Assembly (NCBI GenBank): GCA_020846435.1
Contig: JADLDY010000006.1
Coordinates: 1-41,297 of the forward strand
DNA: 41,297 bases
Direction: 5' to 3'
Source: Deltaproteobacteria bacterium
GTDB taxonomy: Bacteria > Desulfobacterota > GWC2-55-46
Shown: positions 39,936 through 41,297 of the stretch, piece after piece
Numbering within the stretch: position 1 is the stretch's first letter
Layout of the letters: each line of letters starts with the position of its first letter
Program-made: the position numbers and the translations under genes
The notes under the pieces: generated by a model
Database searches by the model: none
Told to the model about the DNA's origin: nothing
What the model saw: the letters and a program-made list of their open reading frames with translations, nothing else

Positions 39936-40205
39936 TCAGCCGACTGTCTTGCCTGTGAGAACAAGCTCGGCGATCTTGACGAGCTTGAGCCTTGTCTTTC
40001 TGCTCGATTTCATCAGGAAGTCGTGGGCCTCTTCCTCGCTCATGTTCTTTTTGGCGACTATCGCCCACTTGGCCCTCTCGATAACGTCTCTTTCCGCGAG
40101 TTTCTGCTTGAGAGAGGCTACTTCAGAGTAAAGCTCGAAATACTGGCGGCAGACGTTTGAACATACGTCTGCCCTGGGCGTAAGGTCCTTTCCGCTGCTG
40201 CTCAT
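39936..40205 (-). CDS. Stand-alone ANTAR-domain RNA-binding regulator
   Basis: Small protein (89 aa) consisting almost only of an ANTAR domain. ANTAR proteins bind paired hairpins with AxxGxx hexaloops in nascent mRNA leaders and prevent terminators from forming. The start is ATG 40205, after TGGAGGTATCAAA. Residues 20-45 form a probable coiled coil (YSEVASLKQKLAERDVIERA), and 35-85 give the ANTAR pattern (ERDVIERAKWAIVAKKNMSEEEAHDFLMKSS, then KLVKIAELVLTG). Most ANTAR proteins carry an N-terminal receiver or sensor; here there are only about 30 residues with a CSNVC pair (Cys15, Cys19), a possible redox or metal switch. It faces away from the long cytochrome leader that begins 300 bp to the right. 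Confidence 0.82.
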   Translation of the reverse strand: MSSSGKDLTPRADVCSNVCRQYFELYSEVASLKQKLAERDVIERAKWAIVAKKNMSEEEAHDFLMKSSRKTRLKLVKIAELVLTGKTVG

Positions 40206-40278
40206 TTTGATACCTCCAGATGGTATAGGGTACACGGGATAAAATATAGCTCAGGTGCGTCGTTATTAGGTCCCTGTC

Positions 40279-40293
40279 CCTATGCCAGTGGCA
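40279..40293. promoter_or_regulatory. Small palindrome in the ANTAR-cytochrome divergent region
   Basis: TGCC-AGT-GGCA lies within an AT-rich stretch between the two divergent genes. On the minus strand a TATATT -10-like hexamer lies nearby (about 40243-40248). This is a candidate operator or ANTAR promoter region, with weak support. Confidence 0.3.
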
Positions 40294-40475
40294 ATAGTTA
40301 TATTTTGTATTGTAACTAAATAATGTCAGAGCTGATTTAAAAAGTCAAGGATGAAAATACACTCAACCAGACGGCGCAGGCCTCCTGGACGGCTCATTCT
40401 ATTTTATAACTATCCGATTTACATGCGTATTTTCCTCTTTAAGCAGGTAAAATTAAAAAATCCTAATTTTCCCTA

Positions 40476-40504
40476 TTGACATTTTTAATGGTTTGGACTA
40501 ATAT
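40476..40504 (+). promoter_or_regulatory. Sigma70-type promoter of the cytochrome operon
   Basis: Perfect TTGACA (40476-40481), 17-nt spacer, TAATAT (40499-40504). The start near 40511 gives an untranslated leader of about 445 nt. Confidence 0.88.
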
Positions 40505-40510
40505 GAGAAC

Positions 40511-40954
40511 TATCAGAACCATTAGATTCCGCGGTAACACTGCAAGGGCTCAAGCGGAAAGCAAGGTTGTTTGAAGTTCTGGTTCTGAAGTTTCTCTGAC
40601 ACGACATAATCCTTCGCTGGAAAGCTCATGATGGGCTTCCGGCCCCGGAACAAGCCCATGGATGCCTTGGTTACCGTCTAAGACGGCGATCAAGGCTTTT
40701 TGATTTTCTGGTCAACTGACTTAATACCGCGACGCAAGCTCATGGCGGGCTTCCCGGGCGGGAAATGCAGAAAGCTGTCAAGGTGGCAGCTGGAGCAAAA
40801 AAGCCAGGGCATCTGTTTCAAGGCGCCCTGGAACTTTCAGCCGACAGGCTGGAGGGCCGGAAGCGAGCCGATGGTGCGCTCGACAAGCCGGTAAGGCCAA
40901 GCTGCCTGGCGAAACTAAAAAAAGTTTTCTAACATGTGGAAAGGAGATTCACAA
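40511..40954 (+). ncRNA. Long structured 5' leader, candidate riboregulator/antitermination element
   Basis: The leader contains (i) an 8-bp stem TCAGAACC (40513-40520) / GGTTCTGA (40581-40588). It also has (ii) TTCCGC/GCGGAA (40527-40532, 40554-40559). Next is (iii) a duplicated module at 40622-40650 and 40736-40765, made of an AAGCTC/GGGCTT hairpin running directly into a TTCCSG/CSGGAA hairpin. There is also (iv) an intrinsic terminator at 40664-40707, and (v) a long-range 12-bp pairing of 40532-40547 with 40665-40676 that would block the terminator. Finally there are (vi) further hairpins at 40773-40791, 40805-40831, 40838-40851 and 40864-40882, several with AWGGYG-type loops. The GEMM consensus was not found by eye. 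Confidence 0.6.
40664..40707 (+). terminator. Leader-internal intrinsic terminator
   Basis: GCCTTG (40664-40669) pairs with CAAGGC (40691-40696) and CCGTC with GACGG around a TAA loop, with wobble pairs between. TTTTTGATTTT follows. It lies about 150-195 nt into the transcript and about 250 nt before the start codon, so it would stop transcription prematurely unless countered. Confidence 0.85.
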
Positions 40955-41297
40955 ATGAAAAGATTTCTTACACTCGCGCTCGCAGTAGCTTCAGTTGGCT
41001 TCATCGCGGTAGGCACCGCCTCCGCTGTTGACACCTATAACGACGGCGACGCCGCCAACGGCATCGGTAACTCGAGGCACAACCTCGGAGGGCTCGGCGA
41101 GCACATCACCACCGCCTCCACCACCGAAATCTGCATATTCTGTCACACGCCTCACCACACCAACACCACTAACAACCTGAAGCCGTTGTGGAACAGGGGC
41201 ACCCAGGCTCCCGCGTCCTTCACCGCCTATGGCTCTACCATAGCCGGCAACTCGGTAGCTTCTTCCGACATCGGTTCCACCTCGCTGGCCTGCTTGA
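40955..41297 (+). CDS. Exported multihaem c-type cytochrome, 3' end cut by window
   Basis: Start of a periplasmic or surface c-type cytochrome; 114 codons are visible. AAGGAGA (40941-40947) precedes ATG 40955. A signal peptide (KRFLTLALAVASVGFIAVG...ASA) is followed by DTYNDGDAANGIGNSRHNLGG. The first haem site is CIFCH (in EICIFCHTPHH), with a nearby HNL His and a TPHH His that could be the sixth ligand. The last visible residues SLACL are probably the start of a second CxxCH cut by the window edge. The pattern is common in deltaproteobacterial multihaem cytochromes that work in anaerobic or extracellular electron transfer. Haem number and role cannot be read here. Confidence 0.88.
   Translation, partial: MKRFLTLALAVASVGFIAVGTASAVDTYNDGDAANGIGNSRHNLGGLGEHITTASTTEICIFCHTPHHTNTTNNLKPLWNRGTQAPASFTAYGSTIAGNSVASSDIGSTSLACL

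Noticed and set aside
40511-40954. Classical GEMM (c-di-GMP/cGAMP class I) riboswitch in the cytochrome leader
   Set aside because: Short look-alikes (AGCGGAAAGC, GACGCAAGC, GGTTACC) are present, but the GNRA-loop hairpin and the ordered GEMM core could not be laid out. A covariance-model search would be decisive.
1-41297. CRISPR array, rRNA genes, transposase genes or a replication origin
   Set aside because: No regularly spaced direct repeats, rRNA sequence, transposase motifs or DnaA-box clusters were seen. The only mobile-element gene is the integrase at the left edge.

Overview
The window looks like chromosomal DNA of an uncultured or little-studied deltaproteobacterium-like anaerobe (Desulfobacterota, Geobacter-like lineages, or a relative). 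This is an inference from gene content: an nrdR-ribD-ribE-ribBA-ribH-nusB cluster, a group 3-type NiFe hydrogenase core, a two-subunit pyruvate carboxylase, hemerythrins, ferritin-like proteins with a rubredoxin, and a c-type cytochrome with a CIFCHTPHH-type haem site. No rRNA or other species marker is present, so the taxonomy is tentative. The DNA is GC-rich with strong AGG/CTC codon use, except for the first kilobase, which looks acquired.

Layout. 1-1.1 kb: the 3' part of a tyrosine recombinase next to a tRNA-Ala(GGC), probably the edge of an integrated element lying to the left. 1.2-6.5 kb: an HU-type protein, NrdR and the riboflavin operon ending in nusB. 6.5-11 kb: sugar-nucleotide genes for surface polysaccharide (DegT aminotransferase, UDP-xylose synthase-like, nucleotidyltransferase, epimerase). 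11.2-15 kb: a DUF488 protein, an unknown exported protein, Hsp20, and a GAF-GGDEF cyclase with the serine substitution seen in cGAMP-making Hypr enzymes. 15-17.2 kb: hydrogenase large and small subunits. 17.4-20.1 kb: YdcF/SanA-like protein, polysaccharide deacetylase and AEC transporter. 20.2-26.1 kb, minus strand: pycB, pycA, gltX and an AmmeMemoRadiSam B (Memo) protein. 26.2-31.1 kb: HAD phosphatase, DUF362 protein, di-haem peroxidase, aconitase. 31.4-36.3 kb: an iron and redox cluster (two ferritin-like proteins, rubredoxin, MidA-type methyltransferase, small zinc-ribbon protein, geranylgeranyl-reductase-family flavoprotein, and a PDZ/Met-Cys-rich/Spy fusion). 36.4-39.9 kb: two hemerythrins, an EamA transporter and an SH3-NlpC/P60 hydrolase. 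39.9-41.3 kb: a stand-alone ANTAR protein, then a long structured leader and the start of a c-type cytochrome gene.

The most promising undescribed system is at the right end. A small ANTAR-domain protein (an RNA-binding antiterminator family) is encoded head-to-head with a sigma70 promoter. That promoter drives a leader of about 445 nt, which carries a duplicated stem-loop module, a strong intrinsic terminator, a 12-bp antiterminator-type pairing that excludes the terminator, and several hairpins with AxxG-type loops. This suggests cytochrome expression controlled by transcription antitermination. The leader could not be matched to the classical GEMM (c-di-GMP/cGAMP) riboswitch by eye. The presence of a candidate cGAMP synthase in the same window keeps a dinucleotide link open.

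A family of imperfect palindromic repeats of about 120 bp, centred on GGCGTAC/GTACGCC, is dispersed between genes. One cluster abuts the start of ribD.
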